Source of the DNA: CAZWKQ01 sp964634005
Lineage (GTDB): Bacteria > Bacteroidota > Bacteroidia > Bacteroidales > JACABE01
Direction of reading: 5' to 3'
DNA length: 64,000 nucleotides
Assembly (NCBI GenBank): GCA_964634005.1
Contig: CAZWKQ010000014.1
Span: forward strand, 1 to 64,000
The stretch's first letter is position 1. Each line of letters starts with the position of its first letter. The notes under the pieces are model-generated. The model searched no databases and was not told the DNA's origin. It saw only the letters and a program-made list of their open reading frames with translations. Below are positions 16,433 to 26,354 of this stretch, piece by piece. A program made the position numbers and the translations under genes.

Positions 16433-18685
16433 TTAAAATTTATTTTTTTTCGAATTTACGAAGTCTCTCTGAGATTTATAGAGATTGACAACATATAACA
16501 AAAGATTCTTTGTTTCAGTAAGTATATTCATATACAACATACTGTTTTTTACACCTGTCTCATCGTTTTTAATACGTTTAAGCTGTTTTTTTCTGAGATT
16601 CTCTAATAGATTTATAATTTCTTGTTGTTTATTGACTATACTTTCAGTTTTATCATAATGTCCTTTTTCGATATGTTTTATTAAATCATCAAAAAACTCT
16701 TTAATTGCGGAATAAAGACTTACTAAATCTTCTTTTTGTGAATTAATAAAGCCTTTGTGATTATTATTTATATATTCATAACTTGGTGTAACAATGTATG
16801 AAAGGCAATGAGCAATTTCTCTCAAATAATCGAGCATTTGAACATAATAATGTGCAGAATCGATATATTCGCCTGTGAATTGGGAAATTACAATAGGGAC
16901 GTTTGATTTGTAAAGCTTAGTTTTATCATTTATAGCAATAACCTCTTTATTAATTTTCTTTAATGTTTTTAATTGCTCATCGGTTAACCCTTTGATATTT
17001 TCGGAATATATTTTGGGAATAGTTTTTAAAATTTCAACAGAATTATTAATGCAGGTCTCATAAATTTGTTCTTCTGATAGTTCATTTATTTTTTTCGAAA
17101 AATTAGCTTCTTCGACTGATTTTTTCTCTCTTTTTAAGTAAACGGTATGAGTTCTGTAAGATAAGAAAGCGGCTAATAAAAGAACTAAAATTACTGCTAT
17201 AACACCTCCGTAGAAAATAATAAATGCCACTGTAAGAGAAACCACAAAAGCAACTAATGCAGTTATAAACCAACCTCCTATTACAACAAAAACTCCCGAT
17301 ATTCTGTAAACGGCACTTTCTCTACCCCAAGCTCTGTCTGATAAAGAAGATCCCATAGCTACCATAAATGTTATATAAGTAGTAGAAAGAGGCAATTTCA
17401 ACGAAGTTCCGAAAGCAATTAATGTACTGGCAACCATGAGGTTTACGGATGCTCTTAACATATCAAAAGCGGGCATGTCCTTTGAATTAATATTCTTAGG
17501 TTTGTAGGGTTTAAATCTTTCATTAACAAAACGAAGGAAAGATTTAGGTAGGATACTTGTAATTGAGTTATTTAATTGAACAAAGAAGCGTACTATAGAG
17601 CGTGAGAGAGGAGAAGATGCAAATCTTTCATCACCGCTTTCTTGGCGGCTTAAATCAACGGAGGTTTTAATCACTGTGCGGGCTTTTTTCGAGAACCACA
17701 AAGTCAAAACCATAACTAAACCTGCAATAAGTAACATATACTCTTCAGTTTGAACTTTCCCTTTTAATCCTTCCATTAAAAACTGGTCGGCAGGAACACC
17801 TGAACTGATATACATCTGATATGATTTAAAACCAGCTAAAGGTACACCGATAAAATTAACAAGGTCGTTACCGGCGAATGCGACAGCTAATGCAAATGTG
17901 CCATAAAATACAATCAATCTTAAAATATTGACTTTGAATATCCAGTATAGTAATTGAAATATTATTGTAAAACCTATAATACCATAAACCATTAGCGAGA
18001 ATGTATGCTCTTTAATCCAATTTAAAGTTGACTCAGAAATAAAAGTGGCACCTTCAATGCCTTTTAATATAATAAAATATGAAATAACCGAAAAAGAAAG
18101 AGCACCCCAAATTGCTCCGTAATATTTCATACTTTTTTTAAGGTTGAAAGAAAAAATGATTCTTGCAATATATTGAATAATTGCACCTATCACAAACCCT
18201 ATAAAAATCGAAATTAAGATACTTGATATAATAGCTAATGCTTTTGATGAATTGATATATTTATTGAGTTCCAATAATGTTTCGCCATTTGAGGCAATTT
18301 TTGCTATAGAAATTGCAACTGCTGAACCAAGTAATTCGAAAACCAAAGAAACTGTTGTAGAAGTGGGCAATCCTAATGTATTAAAAACGTTTAGTAATAA
18401 TACATCGGTTATCATTACTGCAAGAAAAATCAGCATTATTTCTGAAAAATAAAATTGATCAGGATGAAATATCCCTTTACGAGCAACTTCCATCATTCCG
18501 CTTGAGAAAGATGCACCGACGAAAACACCGATACTTGCAATAGTCATAACTACTGCAAATTTTGCAGCTCGAGCACCAATTGCTGAATTTAAGAAATTTA
18601 CGGCGTCATTAGCAACTCCTACAACTAAATCAGAAATTGCAAGAAAAAACAAAATAACAACAATAATCAAATAAAAAGTATTCAT
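16433..18685 (-). CDS. Inorganic phosphate transporter, PiT family, with PhoU-like tail
   Basis: This 750-residue protein is a PiT/PitA-type low-affinity phosphate (metal-phosphate) transporter of the inner membrane. The two inverted family repeats are visible: GVANDAVNFLNSAIGARAA (23-41) with GLPTSTTVS, and later MRASVNLMVASTLIAFG-like sequence with LPLSTTY. About ten to twelve membrane helices are predicted. After about residue 535 there is a roughly 200-residue cytoplasmic helical domain resembling PhoU, longer than in E. coli PitA (499 residues); such fusions occur in Bacteroidota. The next gene upstream is a second phosphate transporter of an unrelated family. Confidence 0.9.
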   Translation of the reverse strand: MNTFYLIIVVILFFLAISDLVVGVANDAVNFLNSAIGARAAKFAVVMTIASIGVFVGASFSSGMMEVARKGIFHPDQFYFSEIMLIFLAVMITDVLLLNVFNTLGLPTSTTVSLVFELLGSAVAISIAKIASNGETLLELNKYINSSKALAIISSILISIFIGFVIGAIIQYIARIIFSFNLKKSMKYYGAIWGALSFSVISYFIILKGIEGATFISESTLNWIKEHTFSLMVYGIIGFTIIFQLLYWIFKVNILRLIVFYGTFALAVAFAGNDLVNFIGVPLAGFKSYQMYISSGVPADQFLMEGLKGKVQTEEYMLLIAGLVMVLTLWFSKKARTVIKTSVDLSRQESGDERFASSPLSRSIVRFFVQLNNSITSILPKSFLRFVNERFKPYKPKNINSKDMPAFDMLRASVNLMVASTLIAFGTSLKLPLSTTYITFMVAMGSSLSDRAWGRESAVYRISGVFVVIGGWFITALVAFVVSLTVAFIIFYGGVIAVILVLLLAAFLSYRTHTVYLKREKKSVEEANFSKKINELSEEQIYETCINNSVEILKTIPKIYSENIKGLTDEQLKTLKKINKEVIAINDKTKLYKSNVPIVISQFTGEYIDSAHYYVQMLDYLREIAHCLSYIVTPSYEYINNNHKGFINSQKEDLVSLYSAIKEFFDDLIKHIEKGHYDKTESIVNKQQEIINLLENLRKKQLKRIKNDETGVKNSMLYMNILTETKNLLLYVVNLYKSQRDFVNSKKNKF

Positions 18686-18776
18686 AGTTTAAATTTTTTT
18701 CAAAATTAGAAATTAGCACAAAATTGAACAGAAACTATACATAAAATTAATATTTTCTTAATATTGAATAAAAGTC

Positions 18777-20471
18777 TCAACATTTTGTAGATTTTATCGC
18801 TTCTGTTATGTTTAAAGCATAATCACCTATTTTTTCGGAATATGATACTAAAGAGAAGAAAATCCCGAGAGTCTGAACGCTAAATTTGTTTTCAGAATTT
18901 CCATAATTGTATTTTGAAAGAATTTCATCTCTAAGTTTGTTTATGGTATTTTCGATTTCATAAGCCCTTATTGAACTAACTTCATTGAAGTTAATTTCAA
19001 GATTTGAAACCATGTTGTCTAACGATTGCTTTGCTTGTTGAAATATCAAATTTAAATCATCTCTCATATTTTGAGTAAACCATATTTTTTGCTGGTTTTT
19101 ATTTTCAATAATTTTCGACATTTGATAACATGCATCTCCTATACTTTCAATATTATCAATCATTTTAAGCATAGCACTTATTTGTAAACTGCCGTTTAAA
19201 CTTAAATCATTTTGGGTTAATGAAACAATAAAGCTCGAAATCTCTTTTTCCTTTTTATCGCAAATCACTTCGATTTTATTGATTTTATCTATAATTTTTT
19301 CATATTTCTTTTCGTCTTTTTCCGTTAAAAGAAGAGGTACTAAATCGAACATTCTACTGACAGTAACTCCAAAGCTGTACACTTCCTTCTGAGCTATTCG
19401 TAACGACATTTCTGACGTGGATAAAATCCCGAAATTAATATCCTTCACTTTATGTTTGTCTTTCTTTTTGTTATCTTTAATGATTATTGAAAGCAATTTG
19501 CTTATTTGAGGGATAAATCCGAACAATAAAAGTGTATTTATAAGATTGAATGAAGTATGAAAAAAACATAATGCTATGGGAATTGCAGTATTATCGATAA
19601 AGGGGCTTTTATTCCAAAAGTAATTTACCAAATAGTCAATAAAATTCAAATATGGATAAAAGACAACTAAAGCCCATATTACACCGAAAATATTAAAAAA
19701 AGTATGCGAAAGAGCAGTTCTTTTTGCAGTTTTATTTGCTACCAATGCAGCCATATTGGCAGTAATAGTTGTGCCGATGTTTTCTCCAAGCACCATAGCT
19801 ACGGCATTCTCAAAAGTAATTATTCCGTTTGCTGCCATTACTATTGTCATAGTAATCATTGCGCTTGACGACTGAACTATAGAAGTAAAAATTAATCCTA
19901 TTGCTATAAAAATCAATACCGACCATATACCGTGGCCGGTGAATTGTTTCAAATACTCAATAAATACCAAATTGGTTCCGATATTTGGGAAAATGACCAA
20001 TAAAAAATCAATACCTAAAAACAATAGGGAGAACCCCATTATAAACTCTCCCCATGATTTTCTTTTACCGCTTTTTGAAAATATTAAAGGAAAACTTATA
20101 CCTATAAGCGGTAATAACAACATGCTGATGCTGAATTTTATTCCTAATAGTGTAATAAGCCAGATTTTGATGGTAGTCCCTATGTTCGCTCCCATCATAA
20201 GCCCAATGGATTCGGTTAAAGTAACCAAACCGGCATTTACAAAGCTCACCAACATAACGGTAGTTGCAGAAGACGACTGAATAACAGAAGTTATTACCAA
20301 ACCACTAAATATTGACTTTATTCGGGTAGAAGTAAATGTTGTAATAAAATTTCTAATTTTCCCTCCGGCTACTTTTTGAAGAGCTTCACTCATAAGTTTC
20401 ATCCCGTAAAGGAAAAGCCCTAATGCACCTAAAATTTTGAGTATTTGGTAAATAAGCGATAAATAATCCAT
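18777..20471 (-). CDS. Na/Pi cotransporter family protein (NptA-like) with PhoU-like tail
   Basis: The start at 20471 (MDYLSLIYQILK) gives 564 residues and leaves 7 nt after the yggS stop; an upstream ATG at 20501 would overlap yggS by 23 nt. Two inverted repeats carry the family signatures VIQSSSATTVM with GANIGTT, and IVQSSSAMITM with GENIGTT, which bind sodium and phosphate in the SLC34/NptA family. About eight membrane helices are followed, from about residue 350, by a PhoU-like helical domain. It sits in the same direction as the PiT gene, suggesting a phosphate-handling pair. In bacteria this family may import or export phosphate. Confidence 0.88.
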   Translation of the reverse strand: MDYLSLIYQILKILGALGLFLYGMKLMSEALQKVAGGKIRNFITTFTSTRIKSIFSGLVITSVIQSSSATTVMLVSFVNAGLVTLTESIGLMMGANIGTTIKIWLITLLGIKFSISMLLLPLIGISFPLIFSKSGKRKSWGEFIMGFSLLFLGIDFLLVIFPNIGTNLVFIEYLKQFTGHGIWSVLIFIAIGLIFTSIVQSSSAMITMTIVMAANGIITFENAVAMVLGENIGTTITANMAALVANKTAKRTALSHTFFNIFGVIWALVVFYPYLNFIDYLVNYFWNKSPFIDNTAIPIALCFFHTSFNLINTLLLFGFIPQISKLLSIIIKDNKKKDKHKVKDINFGILSTSEMSLRIAQKEVYSFGVTVSRMFDLVPLLLTEKDEKKYEKIIDKINKIEVICDKKEKEISSFIVSLTQNDLSLNGSLQISAMLKMIDNIESIGDACYQMSKIIENKNQQKIWFTQNMRDDLNLIFQQAKQSLDNMVSNLEINFNEVSSIRAYEIENTINKLRDEILSKYNYGNSENKFSVQTLGIFFSLVSYSEKIGDYALNITEAIKSTKC

Positions 20472-20478
20472 AAACAAA

Positions 20479-21156
20479 TTAATTATAATTTCTTTCTCCA
20501 AAAATTGAACTTCCCAGTCTTATGATAGTACTGCCTTCTTCAATTGCAATTTGGTAATCGTTTGACATACCCATTGATATTTCACAGAAATTTGAATCAT
20601 TTTTAAAATATTCTCTCTTTATTTCATTAAAAATCTTGTACAAAAAAGAGAACTCTTTTCTGATAAGTGTAAAATCATCGGTAAAAGTGGCCATTCCCAT
20701 TACACCTGCGATTTTAATGTTTTTTAATTTGTAAAAATCTTCATTATTAAGCATCATTTTCACTTCTTCAAAGTCGAATCCGAACTTAGTTTCTTCCTTT
20801 GCAATATGAAATTGCAACAAACTAGGTATAACTCTTTGAACCTTTGATGCTTCTTTATCAATAGCAGCTAACAGCCTAAAACTGTCAACACTGTGTATTA
20901 ATGATACTTTCTGTGAAATATACTTAATTTTATTAGTTTGTAAATGACCAACAAAGTGCCATTCTATTTCCTCAGGAAGTTGATTCATCTTGTCTCTCAT
21001 TTCCAATGCTTTGTTTTCGCCGAATAAAATTTGACCGGCATTATATGCATCTAAAATATCGGAGATGGGCTTGGTTTTCGATATGGCAAGTAATTTTACA
21101 TGCTTAGGTAAGTTGTTCTTTATCTCTTTGTAATTGTCTTTCAAAAACATTGTCAA
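20479..21156 (-). CDS. yggS: YggS family PLP-binding protein
   Basis: This 225-residue cytoplasmic protein belongs to the YggS/PROSC family, which keeps pyridoxal phosphate levels balanced and has no known catalytic reaction. Family marks are LLAISKTKP with the PLP lysine at about residue 27, FGENKALEM, WHFVGHLQTNKIK, and the C-terminal GMSNDYQIAIEEGSTIIRLG. Length is normal. It lies between the peptide-binding lipoprotein and the Na/Pi transporter on one strand, probably in one transcript; no functional link to phosphate transport is known. Confidence 0.93.
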   Translation of the reverse strand: MTMFLKDNYKEIKNNLPKHVKLLAISKTKPISDILDAYNAGQILFGENKALEMRDKMNQLPEEIEWHFVGHLQTNKIKYISQKVSLIHSVDSFRLLAAIDKEASKVQRVIPSLLQFHIAKEETKFGFDFEEVKMMLNNEDFYKLKNIKIAGVMGMATFTDDFTLIRKEFSFLYKIFNEIKREYFKNDSNFCEISMGMSNDYQIAIEEGSTIIRLGSSIFGERNYN

Positions 21157-21183
21157 TAAAATTTTAACAAAATTAGTGAAAAA

Positions 21184-22815
21184 CTATTTATTGGTTGATA
21201 GTTTTTTCACTCTTTTCAATATTAAAAGATTCATCGGGTTTGGTTCTAAACCTTCGATATTTTTTCGGACAAATCTAAGAACTTTATCATAATATAAGAC
21301 CACAACCGGTGCGTCTTCCATTACAATATTTTCCATTTTACGGTAAATTATATACCTTAATGAATCTTTAGTTTCTGTTCTCGACTTTTCATAAAGCATA
21401 TCGAATTCTTTATTATTATAATGAGTGTAATTAGGGCCATAGGGGCTTTTGTTTTTACTGTAAAAAAGCGAAAGATAATTTTCGGCATCAGGATAGTCGG
21501 CAATCCATGAGCCTCTGAAAAATGCCACTTTCGACTGTGCAACGGTTTCTCTTAAAGTTGCCGGTGGTGTAACATCCAATTCAAGCTCGATGCCTATATC
21601 ACTTAATTGTTTTTGAATAAATTTGCATATATCCAAATAAGAAGCGGTAGTTGATAACTTGACTTTTAATGGCTTTGAAGTGCTATATCCGCATTCTTTT
21701 ACCAGTTGATAAGCTTTTTCGGGATTGTATGAAAAGCCTTTTACAATATCAGGTGCGAAACCGGGCATACCTTTAGGAACCATTCCCGCAAATGCAGGGA
21801 TACCTATGTTGTTTCTCAGATATTTTATTATTTTTTCTCTGTCAATGCCATAGTTTATCGCTTGGCGAATTTTTTTAATTTTCAAAGGCGAATTTTTTAC
21901 CAATTGATTATTTGTATCCATTAATATCCCGAAATATTCGGTGTTGAGATAAGGTTGTGAATATAGAGTTATTTTATTTTCATATTTTGGGTTTAATCTG
22001 CCGTTTATGGTTAGTAATTCGTCTTTATAGCTTGCATCTAATCCGCTGATGAAATCGATGTTTCCTTTAATAAATTCGAGGAAAACCGATTGTTTGTCAA
22101 TAATAAATGAAACAGATACTGCATCAAGAAATGGAAGTCTGTGGCCGTTTTCAAATTCGAAATATTGTTTATTTTTCAATAATACCATTTTAACACCCTC
22201 TTTCCATAGCTTTAAATAAAAGGGTCCGGTTCCAATGGGATTTTTTCTGAAATCACTTCCGTAATATTCAACGGCTTCGTGAGGAACTACAGAGCAATAC
22301 TGCATAGTAAGAAGTCCTAAGAATGGGGGGAAGGGTTTTTCGAGTTCAATTTGAAATATTGTATCGTTAATTGCTTTGAAACAATAGTTGTTATTGTCTT
22401 TTTTTACATAATTGAATATCCATAAACCAGGTGATGCGGTTTTCTCCGATACTATTCTTTTGAAGCTGTATTCAAAATCATTGGCTACAACTTTTCGGGT
22501 GCTGTCTTTAAATAATGCCGACTTATGAAAATAAACATCATCTCTTAAAATAAATGTATAAAGAGTGCCATTATTTGAAATAAGCCATTTTTTTGCAATG
22601 CAAGGTTTAATGTTTAAATCATTATCAAGTTGAACAAGGCTGTTGAAAATTTGGTTACAAGCCCAAATATTTGCTTGATCTTTTGCAAATGCCGGATCGA
22701 GGGATGTTATCCCTGCCGATTCGTTGTATCGGAATATCTGATAGTTATTCTCATTGTTTCTTTTTTTACACGACAGAAAAAGTAGCAGAATAATTATCAG
22801 ATAAAATCTGTTCAT
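21184..22815 (-). CDS. ABC transporter substrate-binding lipoprotein (SBP_bac_5)
   Basis: This 543-residue lipoprotein (lipidated Cys16 in LLFLSCKKR) is a family 5 solute-binding protein, the type serving dipeptide/oligopeptide (Dpp/Opp) or nickel importers. Typical segments are SLDPAFAKDQANIWACNQIF, TFILRDDVYFHKSALF, NPIGTGPFYLKLW, IRQAINYGIDREKII and ADYPDAENYLSLFY. No permease or ATPase gene is adjacent, so the partner must lie elsewhere. It starts 3 nt after the stop of ygeW. Confidence 0.9.
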   Translation of the reverse strand: MNRFYLIIILLLFLSCKKRNNENNYQIFRYNESAGITSLDPAFAKDQANIWACNQIFNSLVQLDNDLNIKPCIAKKWLISNNGTLYTFILRDDVYFHKSALFKDSTRKVVANDFEYSFKRIVSEKTASPGLWIFNYVKKDNNNYCFKAINDTIFQIELEKPFPPFLGLLTMQYCSVVPHEAVEYYGSDFRKNPIGTGPFYLKLWKEGVKMVLLKNKQYFEFENGHRLPFLDAVSVSFIIDKQSVFLEFIKGNIDFISGLDASYKDELLTINGRLNPKYENKITLYSQPYLNTEYFGILMDTNNQLVKNSPLKIKKIRQAINYGIDREKIIKYLRNNIGIPAFAGMVPKGMPGFAPDIVKGFSYNPEKAYQLVKECGYSTSKPLKVKLSTTASYLDICKFIQKQLSDIGIELELDVTPPATLRETVAQSKVAFFRGSWIADYPDAENYLSLFYSKNKSPYGPNYTHYNNKEFDMLYEKSRTETKDSLRYIIYRKMENIVMEDAPVVVLYYDKVLRFVRKNIEGLEPNPMNLLILKRVKKLSTNK

Positions 22816-22818
22816 TTT

Positions 22819-24006
22819 TTAGATGACTCTTTTAATGTTTCTTGATTTGAGTTGCTTTAGAACCGATAATGGATTTTCAAAACGGCTTGTCAACATCATT
22901 GCAGCGATAATGTATGGTTTATATCCAGCTTCTTTATATGTTTCTATTCTGTATTTATCGAAAACGTTTTTTGAAACTTCGCCTTCTTTACACGAAACAC
23001 CTGAAATATCTGCAGGTAAGCAGTGCATATAAAGAGCATTGGAATTTTTTGTGAGTTTCATATTATTTTCGTTACATTCCCAGTTTTTAAAACATGCATT
23101 GTTTGCCAAACATTGCGATTCCAATTCTTTTAAACCGTCGTAATCTTTATTATAAAGCAATTTTGTTCTGGTTTCCATAACATTATACGGTGCCCAACTT
23201 TTCGGATAAACAATATCGGCATTATTGAAAGCTTCCTCCATGTTATTGACTATTTTGAAACTTCCGCCGCTTTCTTTTGCATTTTTACCGGCAATATTAA
23301 TAACCTCGGGTATAAGATCATAGCCTTCGGGATATGCTAACTCGACATTCATCCCAAAGCGAGTCATAAGACCAATAATACCTTGTGGAACCGAAAGAGG
23401 TTTTCCGTAGCTTGGCGAATATGCCCATGTCATGGCTATTTTCTTTCCCCTTAAGCTTTCAAGAGAACCGAAATAATTTTTCAAATGCAGCAAATCGGCC
23501 ATGCTTTGAGTAGGATGATCAATATCGCATTGAAGGTTTATAACTGTAGGTCTTTGAGGTAATACGCCTTCTTTATATCCGTTTTCAAGTGCATCGGCAA
23601 CTTCTTTCATATAAGTATTACCCGCTCCCAAATACATATCATCTCTTATACCTATAATTTCAGTAAGGAAAGAAATCATGTTTGAAGTTTCTCTAACTGT
23701 TTCACCGTGAGCTATTTGCGATTTACCTTCATCCAAATCCTGCACGGTTAATCCAAGCATATTAGCTGCTGATGCAAACGAAAATCTTGTTCTGGTAGAG
23801 TTATCTCTAAATTGCGAAACGGCTAAGCCGGTTTCAAAGCATTTTGTCGAAATATTTTGATTATAAAGACTTTTTAATGCTTCGGCAACATTTAGTATGG
23901 TTTCTATTTCTTCGTGATTTTTTTCCCATGTCAGTAAAAAATCTTTTCCGTAAAGGTTAGAGTTTAATTTTTCGATTTTTTCTAAAATATTTTCAAAGTT
24001 GTCCAT
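22819..24006 (-). CDS. ygeW: YgeW-type knotted carbamoyltransferase
   Basis: The 395-residue protein is nearly collinear with E. coli YgeW (396 residues), a knotted member of the aspartate/ornithine carbamoyltransferase superfamily whose physiological substrate is unsettled. Diagnostic stretches are FRDNSTRTRFSFASA (carbamoyl-phosphate site), DLDEGKSQIAHGETVRET, NLQCDIDHPTQSMADL, TWAYSPSYGKPLSVPQGI and MHCLPADISGVSCKEGEV. In Enterobacteria it sits in a purine-catabolism/selenate-dependent hydroxylase region; here it lies between dnaN and a peptide-binding lipoprotein with none of those partners nearby. The hairpin between it and dnaN suggests its own transcription. Confidence 0.93.
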   Translation of the reverse strand: MDNFENILEKIEKLNSNLYGKDFLLTWEKNHEEIETILNVAEALKSLYNQNISTKCFETGLAVSQFRDNSTRTRFSFASAANMLGLTVQDLDEGKSQIAHGETVRETSNMISFLTEIIGIRDDMYLGAGNTYMKEVADALENGYKEGVLPQRPTVINLQCDIDHPTQSMADLLHLKNYFGSLESLRGKKIAMTWAYSPSYGKPLSVPQGIIGLMTRFGMNVELAYPEGYDLIPEVINIAGKNAKESGGSFKIVNNMEEAFNNADIVYPKSWAPYNVMETRTKLLYNKDYDGLKELESQCLANNACFKNWECNENNMKLTKNSNALYMHCLPADISGVSCKEGEVSKNVFDKYRIETYKEAGYKPYIIAAMMLTSRFENPLSVLKQLKSRNIKRVI

Positions 24007-24017
24007 GCTTATAGGTA

Positions 24018-24060
24018 TTAAAAATGCTTAATTTCACAAATATAGCAAAATTAAGCATTT
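24018..24060 (-). terminator. Hairpin after dnaN
   Basis: A perfect 13-bp stem, AAATGCTTAATTT pairing with AAATTAAGCATTT, around a 13-nt loop, lies 29 nt past the dnaN stop. On the minus strand it is followed by TTTTAATACC, a short U-run, so it is a plausible but weak terminator. It ends 12 nt before the ygeW start and could instead act in that leader. Confidence 0.6.
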
Positions 24061-24088
24061 GAATTATAATATTATTGAAAAATATTTT

Positions 24089-25225
24089 CTATTGATTTAA
24101 CATAATAGGCATAAGCAGCATTAGAATATCTTCTTCTGAATTTTCGTTGTCAACAGGGTAAATGATTCCTGCACGGTTTGGTTGTGACATTTCTAATGCA
24201 ATCATGTCGCTTTCTAAGTTACTCAACATTTCTTGCAAAAATTTCGAATTAAATCCGATTTCCATATCTTCTCCGTTGTAATTGCATGGCAAGCTTTCGC
24301 GAGCTTCATTTGAGAAATCGAGATCTTCGGCAGAAATTTCCAATAACTGACCGGTTAATTTAAGTCTAACCTGATGGGTTGATTGATTTGAAAATATTGA
24401 AACTCTTCGGATTGAATCAAGAAATGATAACCTGTCGACTATAAGTTTATAAGGATTGTTAGTTGGAATAACAGCTTCGTATGCAGGATACTTTCCGTCA
24501 ATTAATCTGCAAATCAGCTCGAAATTGTCGAATGTGAAAAAGGCATTTCTTTCGTTATATTCAATTTTTACTTTAGTATCTTTTCCCGAAAGAACATTTT
24601 TTAGCTGATTAAGAGGTTTTTTGGGCAAAATAAAAGATGATGCGTTTTCTATTTTAACATCTTTACGTCTGTATCTTACTAATTTGTGAGCATCAGTAGC
24701 AACAAAATTTACATAATCGGGTGTAAGTTCGCAAAAAACGCCTTGCATTATGGGTCTTATGCTGTCAGTTGCAGTAGCAAAAAAAGTTTTGTTTATGGCA
24801 TTTGTAATAACGTCGGAATTTATTTCAATATTTATTGCGTCTTCTAATTCGGCATTTTTAGGGTATTCTTCGGCACTGTGTCCTGCTAACTTATATTTAC
24901 CGTCGTTAGTAGTAATTTCGACCTGAAAACTTTCGGGATCGATATTGAATAATAACGGAATAGCAGGAAATGTTTTTAAAGATTCAAGTAATTTTTTTGC
25001 AGGTATAGTAACTACTCCCGGTTCAGTTGAATCGATAGTTTCCATATCAAGAGGAATGGTAACTTTCATCGTTGTTTCAAGGTCTGAAGCAGTTACATTA
25101 AGCATATTATCTTCCAATTCAAATAAAAAATTTTCTAAAATAGGCATAGCAGCACTGGATGTTAGCACACCGCTGATAGATTGTAAATTTTTCAATAAAA
25201 CCGAACTTTGAACTATAAATCTCAT
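24089..25225 (-). CDS. dnaN: DNA polymerase III beta subunit (sliding clamp)
   Basis: This 378-residue protein is the processivity clamp of the replicative polymerase. Three repeated clamp folds are seen. Typical sequences include MRFIVQSSVLLKNLQSISGV, GTVVIPAKKLLE-like VVTIPAKKLLES, FATATDSIRPIMQGVFCEL, VATDAHKLVRYRR and the C-terminal LMPIMLNQ. Length is normal. In Bacteroidota dnaN commonly follows the gldF-gldG-DUF4340 genes, as here (64 nt gap). No dnaA or origin-like DnaA-box cluster was seen beside it. Confidence 0.96.
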   Translation of the reverse strand: MRFIVQSSVLLKNLQSISGVLTSSAAMPILENFLFELEDNMLNVTASDLETTMKVTIPLDMETIDSTEPGVVTIPAKKLLESLKTFPAIPLLFNIDPESFQVEITTNDGKYKLAGHSAEEYPKNAELEDAINIEINSDVITNAINKTFFATATDSIRPIMQGVFCELTPDYVNFVATDAHKLVRYRRKDVKIENASSFILPKKPLNQLKNVLSGKDTKVKIEYNERNAFFTFDNFELICRLIDGKYPAYEAVIPTNNPYKLIVDRLSFLDSIRRVSIFSNQSTHQVRLKLTGQLLEISAEDLDFSNEARESLPCNYNGEDMEIGFNSKFLQEMLSNLESDMIALEMSQPNRAGIIYPVDNENSEEDILMLLMPIMLNQ

Positions 25226-25289
25226 AGTAATTTTTTTTTCTTATTATAAATGCAAAAGTAAAATAAAAATTTTTTTATTTAAAATTATA

Positions 25290-26348
25290 CTAATTTTTTT
25301 TATTAACATTTTGTTTAAAATAGCCTGATGTTCTTAAAATTGCATCGAAGACGAAATATTGAAGCAAGACAAAATCCTTACCTTCGTTTACTAAGCCGTA
25401 AAATCTGTCTCTGTCGAAAATTAGTTCTTTACCTGTAAATTCATCAATACTTCCCGGTTCGGCCAATTTTGGGTATGTATAAATTTTATTGGCTTTTCCG
25501 CTTATATCTTTTACTGTAATAATTGCCATAGGCGTTTGTGAAGTAATAGAGTCTATTACTTTCTTTCCCATATTATTTCTGAAAGCTTCAAAATTTATAT
25601 TGGTAAATCCGCTCATATAGTCCAAAACTTTCATTGTATCGTATGGAACAATTAGTTTGTTGTCTTTCAATTTTTTAACTTCGAAAATTTTATTATTTCT
25701 TGTTATTTCAAAAGAAGAATCTTGTGCATTGGGATATTCAACCCTTACAGAACTTATTTCGGCTATTTTTAAATCAAAAATTGTGTGTTTTCTCCATTCT
25801 GTTTCTCTTGCGTTGAATCTTGGAGATAGAAAGCCTCTGAAACCGGGGATGTACACAACAAAAGGTTCTGAAGAGCCTTCAATAAGCATGAATGTTCCTC
25901 TGTTATCCTGAGTTTCGCCTCCGACATAAAATACTTTAGTTAGTTTTTCGTGGGGAAAAAGTTTGATTTTATTAAACAGGTTTATTCTGTATTTCTGTTG
26001 ATATATTTCGACTTTTACGCTTGAAGCTGCGAGCCATTTTATAACATTATTTCTCCCTGCAATTGAAACAGGCTCTCTTACTTTCATTTGCGAAAATGTT
26101 TCGAGCAACATTTCTATTCCGTCAGTTCTTGCAGGATACTTATTGTTCAGCAACCAGTTCTGATCATCGATTTTTGACAGTGTTATGCTGTTATTGAGCT
26201 TATCGCTCATAAAAATTTTTGTTATCGTAGATACGTCTTCTACCGTAAAGTCGGCTTTTATAGTGCTTTTTGAATTATTTAAAATCAAAATAACTGATAT
26301 AACTGCCAGTATTACAGTTAATAAAATTATATATTTGTTTTTTTTCAT
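25290..26348 (-). CDS. DUF4340 membrane-anchored protein
   Basis: This 352-residue protein has one N-terminal membrane anchor (YIILLTVILAVISVILIL) and an exported beta-rich body with repeated units: ITLSKIDDQNWLLNN, GTFMLIEGSSEPFVVYIPGF, FEITRNNKIFEVKK. It matches the DUF4340 family, which sits behind gldG in many Bacteroidota and next to GldG-like ABC auxiliary genes in other phyla. It starts 6 nt after the gldG stop and likely works with the GldF/GldG membrane complex. Confidence 0.8.
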   Translation of the reverse strand: MKKNKYIILLTVILAVISVILILNNSKSTIKADFTVEDVSTITKIFMSDKLNNSITLSKIDDQNWLLNNKYPARTDGIEMLLETFSQMKVREPVSIAGRNNVIKWLAASSVKVEIYQQKYRINLFNKIKLFPHEKLTKVFYVGGETQDNRGTFMLIEGSSEPFVVYIPGFRGFLSPRFNARETEWRKHTIFDLKIAEISSVRVEYPNAQDSSFEITRNNKIFEVKKLKDNKLIVPYDTMKVLDYMSGFTNINFEAFRNNMGKKVIDSITSQTPMAIITVKDISGKANKIYTYPKLAEPGSIDEFTGKELIFDRDRFYGLVNEGKDFVLLQYFVFDAILRTSGYFKQNVNKKN

Positions 26349-26354
26349 TTTTTA

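Noticed and set aside
24018..25290. Replication origin next to dnaN
   Set aside because: No dnaA gene, DnaA-box cluster or AT-rich unwinding region with repeats was found; dnaN here sits in the gld context usual for Bacteroidota.
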